Assembly (NCBI GenBank): GCA_965279165.1
Contig: OZ257140.1
Coordinates: 1,612,001 to 1,676,000 of the forward strand
Direction of reading: 5' to 3'
DNA length: 64,000 bases
DNA from: JBAYIE01 sp965279165
Lineage (GTDB): Bacteria; Bacteroidota; Bacteroidia; UKL13-3
Shown: piece by piece, positions 35,441 through 45,199 of the stretch
How positions within the stretch are numbered: the first letter of the stretch is position 1
Layout: every line of letters begins with the position of its first letter
The notes under the pieces: model-generated
The model's database searches: none
The model's input: only the letters and a program-made list of their open reading frames with translations
Told to the model about the DNA's origin: nothing
Translations under genes and position numbers: made by a program

Positions 35441-36703
35441 ATGCAATTTGAAAATTCCCTTGCCTTTGCGCAACAACTCGATAACCAGGACCCTTTAAAA
35501 TCCTTTCGCGACCGTTTCTATTTGTTAAAAAAAGACGGAAAGGAACAAGTTTACCTCTGTGGAAATTCGTTGGGTTTGCAGCCTAAATCGGTAAAGGAAG
35601 CAATTGATCAGGAATTAAAAGATTGGGCGGAGTTAGGTGTTGAAGGGCATTTCGACGGTAAAAACCCTTGGATGTATTACCATCACTTTTTAACTGAAAA
35701 GGCTGCTCAGGTAGTTGGTGCGAAAAAAGAGGAGGTAGTAGTAATGAATAACCTCACTGCAAATTTGCATTTAATGATGGTTAGCTTTTACCGTCCTACC
35801 AAAACAAGGTATAAAATAATGATGGAAGTTTCGGCTTTCCCTAGCGACCAATATGCCATGGAAACCCAAGCAAGATTTCATGGCTTTAATCCCGATGATG
35901 CCATCATTGAACTAAAGCCACGCAATGGGGAATACACGCTAAGAACCGAAGACATTCTCGACACCATTCATGCACACAAAGACGATTTAGCAATCGTTAT
36001 GATGGGAGGTGTGAATTATTATACCGGACAAGCATTTGATATGCAAGCAATCACAAAAGCTGCTCATGAAGTTGGTGCTATTGCAGGATTTGATCTGGCT
36101 CATGCTGCTGGAAATTTACATTTACAACTGCACGATTGGGATGTGGATTTTGCTGTTTGGTGTACGTATAAATATTTGAATAGTGGTCCGGGTGGCACAA
36201 GTGGTGTTTTTGTAAACGAAAGGCATGGCAACAATCCCGAACTCGTAAGATTTGCCGGTTGGTGGGGACATGAAGAAGAAACCCGGTTTCAAATGAAAAA
36301 AGGATTTATCCCAATAAAAGGTGCTGCCGGATGGCAATTAAGCAACGCACAAATTTTCCCAATGGCCATTCATAAAGCTTCTCTTGAATTATTTGCAGAA
36401 GCAGGCATCGCCAACCTCAGGGCTAAAAGTGAATTACTTACCGGTTACCTCTATTTTATTTTACAGGATTTTAAGAACCACCTCACCGTTATCACTCCTG
36501 AGAATCCAAAAGACCGCGGCTGTCAATTATCTATTATTGTTAAGAAAGATGGTCGTAAATTATTTGATTATCTATCAGCAAATGGTATCCTCCCGGATTG
36601 GCGCGAACCGGATGTGATTCGCATGAGTCCGGTTCCGATGTATAACTCCTTTGAAGATATTTATAAAATCGGAAGTGTGATGCAACAATATTTTAATTTA
36701 TAA
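35441..36703 (+). CDS. kynU: Kynureninase
   Basis: A 420-residue PLP enzyme of aminotransferase class V that splits kynurenine or 3-hydroxykynurenine to (hydroxy)anthranilate and alanine. CGNSLGLQPK and the phosphate-binding MNNLTANLHL appear early, FDLAHAAGN holds the PLP-pairing Asp, and the Schiff-base Lys is in WCTYKYLNSGPGG near residue 244. FAGWWGHEEETRF is another family hallmark. Length is normal. kmo follows in the same direction after 172 bp, which includes a CACAGATTGCACAAATTACA repeat piece, so a shared transcript is likely but not certain. Confidence 0.95.
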   Translation: MQFENSLAFAQQLDNQDPLKSFRDRFYLLKKDGKEQVYLCGNSLGLQPKSVKEAIDQELKDWAELGVEGHFDGKNPWMYYHHFLTEKAAQVVGAKKEEVVVMNNLTANLHLMMVSFYRPTKTRYKIMMEVSAFPSDQYAMETQARFHGFNPDDAIIELKPRNGEYTLRTEDILDTIHAHKDDLAIVMMGGVNYYTGQAFDMQAITKAAHEVGAIAGFDLAHAAGNLHLQLHDWDVDFAVWCTYKYLNSGPGGTSGVFVNERHGNNPELVRFAGWWGHEEETRFQMKKGFIPIKGAAGWQLSNAQIFPMAIHKASLELFAEAGIANLRAKSELLTGYLYFILQDFKNHLTVITPENPKDRGCQLSIIVKKDGRKLFDYLSANGILPDWREPDVIRMSPVPMYNSFEDIYKIGSVMQQYFNL

Positions 36704-36875
36704 GCCACAGATTGCACAAATTACACAGATAAATTGAATAATGCATTCATGTATATTGTTTAATCTTGTATGCAATAAAAGCCAAATTATGAATCCGGGT
36801 AACCTTATATTCAATCCGTGTTAAACAAATCAGTTCTATCTGCTTAATTATATTTTCAATTTGAGTTAAAAATAA

Positions 36876-38210
36876 ATGAATCAAAAAATCAATATCATCG
36901 GCGGAGGTCTCTCCGGCAGTTTAATGGCTATTTACCTTGCCAAAAGAGGATTCGAAATAAATCTTTTCGAACGCCGTCCGGATATGCGTAAAAACCGTAT
37001 ATCAGCCGGCAAATCTATCAATCTTGCCCTATCAACACGTGGTTTGCGTGCACTCGAAAAAGTAGGATTAGACAAAGAAATTTTAGCCGATGCCATTCCC
37101 ATGTATGGACGAATGATGCATTCCAAAACAGGTGAACTGAGTTCGCATCCTTATGGAAAAGAAGGTCAGGCCATAAACTCTGTATCGCGTGGAAGATTAA
37201 ATATACGATTGCTCGAACTGGCAGATGAGTATAAAAATATCACCATCCATTTTAATACCAGATGTACAGCCGTTGATTTGGATAAAGCCATTGCAACCTT
37301 TGAAATGGAAGATGGTACTTTAAAAACTTTTCAATCGGATCGTATTATTGGTACGGATGGTGCTTTTGCAGCAACCCGAGGTAGCATGCAGTTTACCGAC
37401 CGCTTTAACTATTGGCAAAATTACCTGCATGTTGGTTACAAAGAGTTGGCTATTCCTGCAAAAGCAGGAGGTGGTTTTATGATGGAAAAAAATGCCTTGC
37501 ATATTTGGCCACGTGGCGAATTTATGATGATTGCTCTGCCAAATCCGGAAGGAGACTTTACCTGTACCTTGTTTGTTCCGTTTGAAGGAAAATACAGTTT
37601 CGATAAAATTAAAACCAAGGAAGATGTTACGGCATTTTTTAATGAACAATTTCCGGATGCAGTGCCGATGATGCCAACCCTGGTTGAAGATTTTATGCAT
37701 AACCCAACCTCCTCACTTGTTACAGTAAGATGCTATCCATGGGTTAAGAAAGATAAAATGGCCTTAATGGGTGATGCTGCGCATGCGGTAGTTCCTTTCT
37801 ATGGACAAGGTATGAATTGCAGTTTTGAAGATGCGGTAGTGATGGATGAGTGCATCGAAAAATATGGCGACGACTGGACTAAAATTTTCGACGATTACCA
37901 AAAGGAACGTAAACCAAATGCAGATGCTATTTCAGAAATGGCTATTCAGAATTTCGATGAAATGGCAAATAAAACTGCCGATAAACACTTTCTGCATAAA
38001 AAACATATCGAACATGATTTAACGGAATTATATCCCGATAATTTTAAATCGCAATACGAATTGGTAACATTCAGTACAACCTCTTATAAATATGCCCAAG
38101 ACCAAGGCAAGAAAAACGATATCCTTTTAGAAAAAATTATTGCCGACGGTACCGAAGATAAAATCAAAGATGCGGCATACATGAAAACATTGTGGCACTT
38201 ATTAGACTGA
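36876..38210 (+). CDS. kmo: Kynurenine 3-monooxygenase
   Basis: A 444-residue FAD monooxygenase that makes 3-hydroxykynurenine from kynurenine with NADPH and O2. GxGxxG is in IIGGGLSGSLMAIYLAKRG (residues 7-25), with FERRPDMRKN and SAGKSINLALSTRG after it. The second FAD motif is MGDAAHAVVPFYGQGMNCSFEDA. A C-terminal helical extension (to about 444) matches other bacterial KMOs. Together with kynU it would send tryptophan-derived kynurenine to 3-hydroxyanthranilate, for NAD synthesis or breakdown; the flanking pathway genes are not in the window. Confidence 0.95.
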   Translation: MNQKINIIGGGLSGSLMAIYLAKRGFEINLFERRPDMRKNRISAGKSINLALSTRGLRALEKVGLDKEILADAIPMYGRMMHSKTGELSSHPYGKEGQAINSVSRGRLNIRLLELADEYKNITIHFNTRCTAVDLDKAIATFEMEDGTLKTFQSDRIIGTDGAFAATRGSMQFTDRFNYWQNYLHVGYKELAIPAKAGGGFMMEKNALHIWPRGEFMMIALPNPEGDFTCTLFVPFEGKYSFDKIKTKEDVTAFFNEQFPDAVPMMPTLVEDFMHNPTSSLVTVRCYPWVKKDKMALMGDAAHAVVPFYGQGMNCSFEDAVVMDECIEKYGDDWTKIFDDYQKERKPNADAISEMAIQNFDEMANKTADKHFLHKKHIEHDLTELYPDNFKSQYELVTFSTTSYKYAQDQGKKNDILLEKIIADGTEDKIKDAAYMKTLWHLLD

Positions 38211-38236
38211 TTTAAAGATATTTAACAATATTATTG

Positions 38237-38292
38237 GAAATATTAATACTAATTTTTCCATTATATAAGAAATATTAATACTAATTTTTCCA
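38237..38292. promoter_or_regulatory. Two identical 24 bp direct repeats at 32 bp spacing before the ATPase gene
   Basis: GAAATATTAATACTAATTTT-TCCA occurs at 38237-38260 and 38269-38292, without change. Each copy contains TTTTTCCA, and an inverted TGGAAAA lies both before the first (TTGGAAAT) and after the second (ATGGAAAATTT at 38298). A TATATTTG -7 box follows at 38311-38318. The set looks like a multi-site operator spaced at three helical turns. Confidence 0.55.
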
Positions 38293-38321
38293 CTACAATG
38301 GAAAATTTAGTATATTTGAGC

Positions 38322-39467
38322 ATGGATACTACCCATAGAATCCCTGAAAAAGGAATATTAAAATGGCTCAATAGGCGTAAAGTAATTGTTATTACCGGTG
38401 CCAGGCAGGTTGGTAAAACTACCATGCTTAAAAAAATGTTCCCAAACAATGGGAATACGCTTTGGTTAAATGCCGACGAAACAAGTATCCGTGAACGTTT
38501 CGATAAAAAAGACCTGCATGTATTGGAACAAATTATTGGCGATTACCAAACCATCATTCTGGATGAAGTGCAACGAATTAAAGATCCCGGCATCTTATTA
38601 AAATTGCTAGCCGATAATTATCCCGATAGGCAGTTTATTGCAACCGGATCTTCAGCACTCGAGATTTCGGATCAGGTATTTGAACCCCTAACCGGACGAC
38701 AAATTTTGATCCATCTTTATCCATTTACATTGGCCGAATTGTATCCACATAAATCGGATTTTGAGATAGAAAAGGAACTTGACTTTCACTTGATTTTTGG
38801 TAGTTATCCAGAAATATGCAATAACCGCATCGATGCCGAAGTATTGTTGAAAAACTTGAGTAACCAATACCTTTACAAAGACGTTTTATCGTGGAAGGAC
38901 ATTCGCAAACCCGAGTTATTGGATAAGCTATTACGGTTATTAGCCTTTCAGATTGGTAGCGAAGTTTCGGTGCACGAATTATCCAAACAGCTGCAAGTAA
39001 AATCGGAAACTGTAGAGAATTATATCGACCTCTTGGAAAAATCGTATGTGGTGTTTCGGTTAAAATCATACAGCAATAATTCGCGCAAAGAAATTAGCAA
39101 AATGAGCAAGATTTATTTTTGGGACAATGGCATACGCAATGCAATTATCAACCAGTTTAATCCGTTATCCTTAAGAAATGATGCAGGTGCATTATGGGAA
39201 AATTTTATTATCGCAGAACGCATGAAAATGAATGCATTTCTTGGTAATAACACACGGACCTTTTTTTGGCGCAATTACAACCAAAGCGAAGTCGACTATT
39301 TAGAGGTAGATAATGACACCATACACGCATTCGAAATGAAATGGAATACAATAAAGAAAAATGCAGTTTCCAAAGCATTTACCAACTTGTATCCATTGGC
39401 AAAAACAGATACCATTACACCAAGGCATTTTACAGAATTTGTAAAAATTAAATCCGTTCACCAATAA
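38322..39467 (+). CDS. AAA_14/DUF4143 ATP-binding protein
   Basis: 381 residues. P-loop GARQVGKTTML near residue 31, Walker B TIILDEVQRIKD near 85, and a sensor-like FIATGSSALEIS. The C-terminal half is a DUF4143-type winged-helix and nuclease-like region (ELSKQLQVKSETVENYIDLLEKSYVVFRL, FFWRNYNQSEVDYLE, FEMKW). This large family is widespread and poorly understood, and often behaves like an accessory mobile gene. ATG 38322 directly follows a TATATTTG box; ATG 38298, eight codons earlier, lies inside the upstream inverted repeat and is the alternative start. Confidence 0.85.
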   Translation: MDTTHRIPEKGILKWLNRRKVIVITGARQVGKTTMLKKMFPNNGNTLWLNADETSIRERFDKKDLHVLEQIIGDYQTIILDEVQRIKDPGILLKLLADNYPDRQFIATGSSALEISDQVFEPLTGRQILIHLYPFTLAELYPHKSDFEIEKELDFHLIFGSYPEICNNRIDAEVLLKNLSNQYLYKDVLSWKDIRKPELLDKLLRLLAFQIGSEVSVHELSKQLQVKSETVENYIDLLEKSYVVFRLKSYSNNSRKEISKMSKIYFWDNGIRNAIINQFNPLSLRNDAGALWENFIIAERMKMNAFLGNNTRTFFWRNYNQSEVDYLEVDNDTIHAFEMKWNTIKKNAVSKAFTNLYPLAKTDTITPRHFTEFVKIKSVHQ

Positions 39468-39481
39468 ACAAAAACTACACC

Positions 39482-39919
39482 ATGCGAAATATCCTCTTAA
39501 TCCTATTAACCTTTTTCAGTTATATCTTAACTGCTCAAACCCACAAATTACCTGACCAACAACAAATAAAACAGGTGCTAAAAATACAACAGAATGCATG
39601 GAACAATGGCGACATTCCTGAATTTATGGAAGGGTATTGGAAAAGCGATTCACTTACTTTTATAGGGAAAAAAGGGATAACAAAAGGGTGGAAAAACACA
39701 CTCGACAATTACCTTAAATCATATCCCGATAAAGCAACGATGGGCAAACTTGCATTTGTAATTTTGCGCATTGAAATGTTTTCATCAAATACCGCTATGG
39801 TAACCGGCAAATGGGATTTAGAACGGGATGCCGACAAAGGAAATATCGGAGGTTATTTTACTTTAATCTTTAAGAAAATAAACAAACGTTGGGTGATTGT
39901 TTCGGATCATACAAGCTAG
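39482..39919 (+). CDS. Secreted DUF4440/SnoaL-like protein
   Basis: 145 residues: signal peptide MRNILLILLTFFSYILTAQT, then an NTF2-like fold (IKQVLKIQQNAWNNGDIPEFMEGYWKSDSLTFIGKKGITKGW, ending GGYFTLIFKKINKRWVIVSDHTS). This is the usual DUF4440 pattern, with a tryptophan-rich first helix and a C-terminal WVIVSDHTS strand. Enzymatic function is unknown. It follows the ATPase by 14 bp but is unlikely to be functionally linked. Confidence 0.85.
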   Translation: MRNILLILLTFFSYILTAQTHKLPDQQQIKQVLKIQQNAWNNGDIPEFMEGYWKSDSLTFIGKKGITKGWKNTLDNYLKSYPDKATMGKLAFVILRIEMFSSNTAMVTGKWDLERDADKGNIGGYFTLIFKKINKRWVIVSDHTS

Positions 39920-40048
39920 TTATGAGTTATGAGTTATGAGATTTTTAATCCCGAACGATAATAACATGAAAGCGTAAGGTGGTTTTTATAGATTCGATAT
40001 AATATGTTTTAAAAAACCCTGAAAGGGTGACATTATTATTTACTTCCG
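39920..40048. repeat. Short intergenic with one CCC/GGG hairpin repeat
   Basis: ATGAGTTATGAG units follow the stop. Near 40012-40040 is AAACCCTGAAAGGGTGACAT, the same single hairpin element found at 10.7, 19.5 and 35 kb, here without its partner. It lies between convergent genes and could act as a bidirectional terminator. Confidence 0.7.
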
Positions 40049-40852
40049 CTAATACACCAGATGCCTTCTTCTTACCACATCATAGGTCGCAAAATACCCA
40101 ATTGCTCCACCAACAATATTGGTTGGTAAATTGGCCGGTGGTACTTGAAACGGACCGGGTGCTCCGGATGTTTGGTTATTATATGCTTCAATAAAATCAT
40201 TCATATCCTTTGTTATTGAACGGAAAATAAGAATTGCTTCTTGACCTTTTTGATAACGTACAAATGGCAATTCAAAAGGGTATATCGTTCCTATTGGTGT
40301 TTGATCGTTGTTAAACAATACTTTTGGTTCGTATAAGGAATCTGATGAAATAATGTTGCTATATAATCCAAACCGAAAATAGGTAAACTTTATTTTTGAT
40401 CTGTCGTCGTAGCCTACATAGCTAATGGCATACCCTTCTTCTAAGAAAGACTCTGCTTGCCTGTATGTTTGAAAAGTAGTATCCACCCTAAACATGGGCT
40501 CTAAGATAGAAGAAGCAGTATATGTTTTACCTTCCACTACAACAGCCAAATTATATTGTTGGCCAACCACTCCTTTGTAGGGTGAAACGGGTTTGTAAAT
40601 TCCGTTTGCCATGTGGTTAAACACAACACCATTCACCAACACCGAAGCCGCAGTTATGGCAGGATAGTTACCCGTTTCATAATAATCCACCGTTTTTGAA
40701 AGTTTAACAAATGAGCTATCTGTTTCACTGGTAATTTCGGCTTCAATTACTACAATTGGACTTGTGCCCGGTACATCGATATCAATTTTTTCCTGACAGG
40801 AAACTACCAAGAAAATTAGCAGGATATAAAATATAGAAAATTGCTTCTTCAT
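40049..40852 (-). CDS. DUF4249 outer-membrane-associated lipoprotein
   Basis: A 267-residue lipoprotein: MKKQFSIFYILLIFLVVSC gives a lipobox with Cys19, followed by QEKIDIDVPGTSPIVVIEAEIT, the typical DUF4249 opening. The body is beta-rich with a transthyretin-like portion (KLSKTVDYYETGNYPAITAA, VLVNGVVFNHMANGIYKP). DUF4249 genes regularly follow TonB receptors, and this one begins 13 bp after the receptor stop, so the two likely form a transport complex. The ORF extends upstream to 40987 inside the receptor gene; the lipoprotein start at 40852 is preferred. Confidence 0.88.
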   Translation of the reverse strand: MKKQFSIFYILLIFLVVSCQEKIDIDVPGTSPIVVIEAEITSETDSSFVKLSKTVDYYETGNYPAITAASVLVNGVVFNHMANGIYKPVSPYKGVVGQQYNLAVVVEGKTYTASSILEPMFRVDTTFQTYRQAESFLEEGYAISYVGYDDRSKIKFTYFRFGLYSNIISSDSLYEPKVLFNNDQTPIGTIYPFELPFVRYQKGQEAILIFRSITKDMNDFIEAYNNQTSGAPGPFQVPPANLPTNIVGGAIGYFATYDVVRRRHLVY

Positions 40853-40865
40853 CTTCAATAAAAAA

Positions 40866-43265
40866 TTAAAATTTAAAATTATAGGTAACTGCAGGAACAA
40901 AAGTAAACAGGTACCATTTGTAAATTGCCGGAACACCATTATCGTTTTCATACGATAAGGTATAGGCGTTTTTTCGGCCATAGGCATTGTACAACGAGAA
41001 TACCCAACTTCCTTCGTAAGGTCGTTTTTTGAAAACCCATAATGGCTTGGCTTCTGTTTTCTTTTGTTTTACCGTAACCGACAAATCCAATCGGTGGTAT
41101 GCAGGAAATCTGGCGTCATTTCTTGAACCATAGTAAATGGAATATTTATCATCGCCAAACAAATTTGCCCTGGCATTAGCTACGGTAAACGCTTCGCCTG
41201 TAGCATAAATAAAACTTGCTCCTGCACTAACCTGTTTTGTAATATCATGGTTTACCACCAGGGTTAAATAATTGTTTCTGTCGAAGCGAAAGGGATACCA
41301 TTCATTGTTATTGATATTATCTGCTTTACGTTCCGATTTGGCAAGGGTGTAACCAATCCATCCGGTTGTTGCGCCTCTTTGCTTGCGAAGGAAAAATTCG
41401 ATACCGTATGCCCTGCCTTGTCCGGCCACCACCTGCGATTCGATGGCTTCATTAAATTGTATATCTGCCCCATCTCTCAATTCAACGGTATTCTTCATCC
41501 ATTTGTAATACGTTTCAACCGAAACCTCTATTGTGTTTTCTCTGAAGTTGCGGAAATATCCTGCGGCAATCTGATCTGCCAGCTGGGGTTTGATATACTT
41601 ATCGGAAGGCGTCCAGAATTCTTGTCCTACACTGGCAGTAACATTTTGTATCAGATGCATATACTGATACATTCTGTTATAAGAAGCCTTTACCGAACTA
41701 CTTGAATTAAGTAAGAAGGTATAATTTAATCGTGGTTCCCAACCAATATTGGTATTGTAAATTTCACCGGAGCTATAATTGGTATATGGGTTTGCAGCAT
41801 CTATGGTTCCTTCTTTAATAAAACCGTTTATAACCTGTGTCGGCTGACCATTTACGTAATTTATACTTCTTCCTGCTCCGATATTTGAAAACACCGACAA
41901 GCGCAAACCATATTCAACTGTATTGCGTGAACCTACTTTTAAGGTATGACTCACATAATAATCCTGTTCGTATGCCCGCTTAACCGGAAGGGATGCTTCT
42001 GTAATAACTGACTCAGCTGTTATTGGCTTACGAATACCGGGTTGAAAAGAATAGTACACCTGCTTCATTCCAAATTTTAAACTGCTCTTTGGTGTTACAT
42101 AATACGTTCCGTCGACTTTTGCATTGATATCGTTTATGTAATTGATACGCGTAAGATTTAAGTTTGGTGAACCATTGAAATCGACATTGTAATCATACCT
42201 GCTATATACTAAAGTGGTATTTAAAAATAATTTATTGCTGAAGATATGATTCCATCTTGCGGTGGTGGTAAAATTACCCCAACCAAAACCAAATAATCCC
42301 GAGAAACCCAACTTATCACGTCCAAAATAAGCGGATAGAAACAGTTTATCTTTGTCGCTTAGGGTATAATTGATCTTCATATTCAGATCATAAAAATAAG
42401 CTTGCGTATTGCTTAGGTCCTCACTTAACGGAAAGAACAAATCAAAATAACTACGCCTTCCGGAAATCAAAAAGGAAGACTTATTTTTAACAATTGGTCC
42501 TTCCACGGTTAATCGAGAAGAAAGTAAACCAATTCCACCCGTAACATTAAAATCCTTCTGGTTTCCGTCTTTCATGCGTACATCCAATACAGATGCCAAT
42601 CTACCTCCAAATTGAGCCGGAATTCCTCCTTTGTATATTTCAAAATCCTTTACCACGTCTCCATTAAAGGTAGAGAAAAAACCAAGTACGTGAGATGGAT
42701 TGTACACTACTGCCTCATCCAACAATACCAAGTTATGGTCGATATTACCTCCACGCACAATCAGGTTTGAACTTCCATCGCCGGCTGCTTGTACGCCGGG
42801 TAATAATTGTACTGCCTTTATAATATCTACTTCGCCTAACAACAAGGGGATTTTCTTCACTTCCTTGATGTCAACTTTTACCACACTCATTTTATTCTGT
42901 TCCACATTTTTGGCATCCGGTTTATCTGAACTAATGGTAACTTCTTTCAATTCGTTTTTTACTTCTTTTAATTCAATCTTTAGCTTTTGGTCTTCATTGG
43001 TAATGTCAACCACTCGTGTAACCGACTCATATCCAATGTAACTAATGATCAAGGTATACTTAGCAGGCGGAAGGGTTAATGCGAAAAAACCGTAGGCATT
43101 GGTAGCGTCGCCCGCTTTTAATTCCTGCACATAAATAGAGGCCCCGATAAGCTCTTCTCCGTTTCTAATATCCTTTACCGTTCCACTAATGGTATGTCGC
43201 TTCGCTTGCTGTGAATAAACGGAAGTGGTTAAAATGGTTAATGTTATAAATACAAATAATCTCAT
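40866..43265 (-). CDS. TonB-dependent receptor with carboxypeptidase-like regulatory domain
   Basis: 799 residues: signal peptide MRLFVFITLTILTTSVYSQ, a CarboxypepD_reg-like domain (ISGTVKDIRNGEELIGASIYV...YTLIISYIGYES, residues 25-105), then a plug with VDIIKAVQLLPGVQAAGDGS, NLIVRGGNIDHNLVLLDEAV and FEIYKGGIPAQFGGRLASVLDVRMKDG, and a beta-barrel ending in YNFKF. Its partner is the DUF4249 lipoprotein. The substrate is unknown. The start is placed at the signal peptide (43265) rather than 43325. A TATTTTTG box lies at 43323-43330 on this strand, giving a leader of about 50 nt. Confidence 0.93.
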   Translation of the reverse strand: MRLFVFITLTILTTSVYSQQAKRHTISGTVKDIRNGEELIGASIYVQELKAGDATNAYGFFALTLPPAKYTLIISYIGYESVTRVVDITNEDQKLKIELKEVKNELKEVTISSDKPDAKNVEQNKMSVVKVDIKEVKKIPLLLGEVDIIKAVQLLPGVQAAGDGSSNLIVRGGNIDHNLVLLDEAVVYNPSHVLGFFSTFNGDVVKDFEIYKGGIPAQFGGRLASVLDVRMKDGNQKDFNVTGGIGLLSSRLTVEGPIVKNKSSFLISGRRSYFDLFFPLSEDLSNTQAYFYDLNMKINYTLSDKDKLFLSAYFGRDKLGFSGLFGFGWGNFTTTARWNHIFSNKLFLNTTLVYSRYDYNVDFNGSPNLNLTRINYINDINAKVDGTYYVTPKSSLKFGMKQVYYSFQPGIRKPITAESVITEASLPVKRAYEQDYYVSHTLKVGSRNTVEYGLRLSVFSNIGAGRSINYVNGQPTQVINGFIKEGTIDAANPYTNYSSGEIYNTNIGWEPRLNYTFLLNSSSSVKASYNRMYQYMHLIQNVTASVGQEFWTPSDKYIKPQLADQIAAGYFRNFRENTIEVSVETYYKWMKNTVELRDGADIQFNEAIESQVVAGQGRAYGIEFFLRKQRGATTGWIGYTLAKSERKADNINNNEWYPFRFDRNNYLTLVVNHDITKQVSAGASFIYATGEAFTVANARANLFGDDKYSIYYGSRNDARFPAYHRLDLSVTVKQKKTEAKPLWVFKKRPYEGSWVFSLYNAYGRKNAYTLSYENDNGVPAIYKWYLFTFVPAVTYNFKF

Positions 43266-43322
43266 GTTTTGGTTACTAAAAGTTCGACAGGTATCAAACA
43301 CCTTGCCAAGGATAACAAGCCG

Positions 43323-43330
43323 CAAAAATA
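43323..43330 (-). promoter_or_regulatory. -7 box of the TonB receptor-DUF4249 operon
   Basis: Minus strand TATTTTTG, 57 bp before the chosen start (43265). It supports placing the start at 43265 rather than at 43325, which would overlap the box. No strong -33 element. Confidence 0.4.
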
Positions 43331-43394
43331 ATAGTTTGCTTCTTCTCTGAATTAAATTTAGGTGAAGCGGCTTTCAAAAGCGGTTAAACGCCCT

Positions 43395-45083
43395 TTACTT
43401 CAGATGAACGGAGGCCAACTTACTTTTTTTACGGCCATAGAAATAATATATCAGTAGTCCAAAACTTAGCCAAAGTATAAATGCTGCCCAATTGGTAAAA
43501 TTCAATTGGGTCATCAGGTAAAAGTTGGAAATCATACCTAAAACCGGAATAGCTGAAAATCGTTTGATAAACGACAACACCCCCAGTAAAATAAACAGTA
43601 CCCAAAATGCAACAATGGTCCAGTTTTCGGGGTTTCCTAAATGCGTAAACACCTTGTTATCATCAAACACAATAAATACAAACAAGGAAACCAAGCACAA
43701 CAAAGGAATTAATATTCTTCCACTCAGATAGGGAACCCGGAATCCCACATGGTATTCGTTTTTATGGCTCTCCATACGGATAACCCCGGCATTTACAACC
43801 ACAAACGCAAACAACGTTCCAATACTGGATAAATCCGTTACTTCTTTCAGGTTTAAAAATAATGCAGGAATAGCTACAAAAAATCCGGTTACCAAAGTTG
43901 AAAATGCAGGTGTTTTAAATCTGGGATGAATCTTACTAAATGCCTTAGGTAATAATCCGTCTCTGCTCATGCTCATCCAAATGCGTGGTTGTCCGTTTTG
44001 AAAAACCAACAACACACTGGCCATAGCAATTACCGCACTAACTGCAACAATTCCACTCATCCAACTAACATGTATTAAATCAAAAGCATGTGCCAAAGGA
44101 TCTCCTACTGCTAACTGATCGTAAGTAACCATGCCGGTTAAAGTTAAGGATATTAATATATATAAAACGGTACAAATGGTTAAAGATGCCACCATGGCTT
44201 TGGGCAAATCGCGTTTGGGATCTTTGCATTCTTCGGCAGTAGTTGCCAACGCATCAAAACCGATATAGGCAAAAAAAACAGATGCAACTCCTCGTAAAAC
44301 GCCTTGCATGCCATTGGGAGCAAACGGACTCCAATTCTCCGGATTAACATAAAAGGCACCTACAATAATTACCAGAACAATAACGGTTAATTTAAGTGCC
44401 ACAAAATAGTTGCCTACTGTTTTTGTTTCATGTACGCCTCTATAAATTAAAGCAGTGATAGCAAATACAATTCCAAGGGCAGGTAAATCACAAATCAATT
44501 TCATTCCAAATATTTCCGGTGCGTTAGCCCAAGCGGTCATCTGTTCCGTTAATCCAACACCTAAAGGAGTTGCTTGTGCAATCATTTCCTGTGCCATGAT
44601 AAATCCGTTTTTTGCTGTAAGGTAATCCATGCACAAATATTCCGGAATATGGATGCCCATGCCGTCCATCAATCCGGTAAAATAATCACTCCAACTTATT
44701 GCAACCACAATATTACCGATTGCATACTCAACAATTAAAGCCCATCCAATTATCCAGGCAATAACTTCTCCGAATGCAGCATATGCATAGGTATATGCAC
44801 TTCCCGAAATAGGAATACTGGATGCAAATTCGGCATAACTCATGGCAGAAAAGGAACAGGCAATGGCAATAAAAACAAACAATAAAATTACTGCCGGACC
44901 ACCACTCGCACTGGCATTTCCAATGGTGCTAAAAATTCCTGCACCTATAATTGCTGCTATTCCTAAAGAAGTAAGGTCGCGCAACGACAATGACTTTTTG
45001 AGCTTGTGTTCGCTCAATTCATTTTGTTCGGCCTCAGCAGTAATCATCTCCAACGACTTTCTGCGAAAAATAGAATTACCCAA
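43395..45083 (-). CDS. APC-superfamily amino acid permease (cationic amino acid transporter type)
   Basis: About 562 residues with 12-14 hydrophobic segments. The first carries GIAAIIGAGIFSTIGNASASGGPA, the substrate-backbone binding loop of APC transporters, and FFAYIGFDALATTAEECKDPKRDLP is the conserved segment after TM6-7 in CAT-type members. An inserted loop between early segments (SDYFTGLMDGMGIHIPEYL...TPLGVGLTEQMTAWANAPE) is common in Bacteroidota copies. It would import an amino acid by proton symport or exchange. Start is uncertain: TTG 45083 gives MGNSIFRRKSLEM, which agrees with homologs; ATG 45047 or TTG 45107 are alternatives. Confidence 0.9.
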   Translation of the reverse strand: MGNSIFRRKSLEMITAEAEQNELSEHKLKKSLSLRDLTSLGIAAIIGAGIFSTIGNASASGGPAVILLFVFIAIACSFSAMSYAEFASSIPISGSAYTYAYAAFGEVIAWIIGWALIVEYAIGNIVVAISWSDYFTGLMDGMGIHIPEYLCMDYLTAKNGFIMAQEMIAQATPLGVGLTEQMTAWANAPEIFGMKLICDLPALGIVFAITALIYRGVHETKTVGNYFVALKLTVIVLVIIVGAFYVNPENWSPFAPNGMQGVLRGVASVFFAYIGFDALATTAEECKDPKRDLPKAMVASLTICTVLYILISLTLTGMVTYDQLAVGDPLAHAFDLIHVSWMSGIVAVSAVIAMASVLLVFQNGQPRIWMSMSRDGLLPKAFSKIHPRFKTPAFSTLVTGFFVAIPALFLNLKEVTDLSSIGTLFAFVVVNAGVIRMESHKNEYHVGFRVPYLSGRILIPLLCLVSLFVFIVFDDNKVFTHLGNPENWTIVAFWVLFILLGVLSFIKRFSAIPVLGMISNFYLMTQLNFTNWAAFILWLSFGLLIYYFYGRKKSKLASVHLK

Positions 45084-45199
45084 ATAGTAGTATTGTTTTA
45101 GGAGCAAGGTAAGAATTGCCGGTTAAATTTTGAAAAAGAAAAAACACTTCTAAACAACAATTCCGGTTAACTTTTAAATGTGACGGTATATGTCTGAAG

